From assembly GCA_030637365.1 (NCBI GenBank), contig DAOWGR010000053.1, positions 1 to 6,231 on the forward strand: a stretch of 6,231 bases of DNA, given 5' to 3'. The stretch is from Elusimicrobiota bacterium. Lineage in GTDB: Bacteria > Elusimicrobiota > Elusimicrobia > Elusimicrobiales > UBA9959. This document shows positions 5,922 to 6,231 of the stretch, in pieces. A program made the position numbers and the translations under genes. The stretch's first letter is position 1. Every line of letters begins with the position of its first letter. The notes beneath the pieces were generated by a model. The model was not told where the DNA came from and ran no database searches. It worked only from the letters and a program-made list of their open reading frames with translations.

Positions 5922-6231
5922 ATGAGTGATTTACATTTTCTTTTTTCGGATAATTTATTTTTTATATTCGCGTTTTGGTTTATTTTGATATCGGGATTTA
6001 TTATTTTGAAAAAATCCCGCGTTCCTCTTTCAATAAAAATAATACGATTTTCCGCCATTTTGCTTTTCTCTTTGTTTATTCTCAATATTTCAATCATTAA
6101 AACAAAAAAAACGATAAAAAAACCCAATCTGAGCATTCTGATAGATTCTCGTTACAGTATGCATGGTCCTGAAAAAAGCGGTTTGAGCGCGACAAAATTT
6201 GAAGCGGCAAAAAAGTGGCTGGATGAAAATA
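5922..6231 (+). CDS. Membrane-anchored VWA protein, 3' truncated by window
   Basis: The first 103 residues of a gene that runs off the right edge. Two membrane segments (about 11-29 and 39-59) are followed by a short basic linker, KTKKTIKKP (61-69), and the start of a VWA-type domain: LSILIDSRYSM (70-80), then TKFEAAKKWLDEN. This arrangement matches the second large protein of MoxR clusters, which in relatives continues into an amidotransferase-like domain. The metal-site motif reads D75-S-R-Y-S79, with Arg where the first Ser of DxSxS is expected (in the 2931 gene it is DRSYS). The ATG is well supported by AAGGA at 5910-5914, with a 7-base spacing. It is preceded by the hairpin pair at 5844-5902. 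Confidence 0.82.
   Translation, partial: MSDLHFLFSDNLFFIFAFWFILISGFIILKKSRVPLSIKIIRFSAILLFSLFILNISIIKTKKTIKKPNLSILIDSRYSMHGPEKSGLSATKFEAAKKWLDEN

Noticed and set aside
5744..6136. Minus-strand open frame of 130 codons covering the spacer and the start of the last gene
   Set aside because: Antisense to the DUF4159 end and to a VWA protein with good ribosome binding site and membrane segments; its hydrophobic pattern is a mirror of AT-rich coding.
1..6231. CRISPR array, insertion sequence transposase or toxin-antitoxin pair
   Set aside because: I found no regularly spaced direct repeats, no DDE or HUH transposase motif, and no paired small genes with typical toxin or antitoxin patterns in this window.

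Overview
The window carries one plus-strand operon of the MoxR/VWA ('Bat-like') type, running from about 785 to beyond the right edge. The order is: a MoxR-family AAA+ ATPase (865-1854), a DUF58 protein with a VWA metal-binding motif (1851-2729), a 678-residue membrane protein with a BatA-type N-terminus, a VWA domain and a glutamine-amidotransferase-like fold (2931-4967), a secreted or lipid-face DUF4159 protein (5080-5823), and the first 103 codons of a second membrane-anchored VWA protein (5922 onward, cut by the window end). The genes are AT-rich with many AAA, TTT, ATT and TTA codons. Such five-gene clusters are known from Planctomycetota, Verrucomicrobiota, Acidobacteriota, Omnitrophota and Elusimicrobiota. 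The low GC and gene order make an Omnitrophota- or Elusimicrobiota-like bacterium my best guess, but this is inference only; nothing in the window is taxonomically decisive.

Bases 1-864 hold no gene I can defend. They contain a near-consensus sigma-70 promoter (474-502), a strong hairpin with a C-rich loop (511-553), a possible terminator (594-638), a minus-strand stretch that reads like a frameshifted coding remnant (597-804), and a second promoter-like pair close to moxR (785-815). A plus-strand open stretch interrupted by one stop (168-461) may be another remnant.

How the genes probably work together: MoxR ATPases are thought to act as chaperones that remodel or mature partner proteins. 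The DUF58 protein is the usual cytoplasmic partner encoded next to MoxR, and here the two genes overlap by 4 bases. The downstream proteins lie in or across the membrane and present VWA and amidotransferase-like domains, with DUF4159 probably on the outer face. The exact cellular role of such clusters is unsettled; envelope integrity and stress tolerance have been proposed for relatives.

The most unusual feature is the spacers. After the overlapping first pair, every gap contains hairpin-rich DNA. The gap at 4968-5066 is a 99-bp, almost perfect cloverleaf: a 16-bp outer stem enclosing three perfect hairpins, fitted exactly between the stop codon of one gene and the ribosome binding site of the next. 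The gap at 5844-5902 holds two tandem hairpins, and the gap at 2730-2930 holds two weaker ones. These look like small non-coding mobile or REP-like elements, or RNA processing/regulatory structures.
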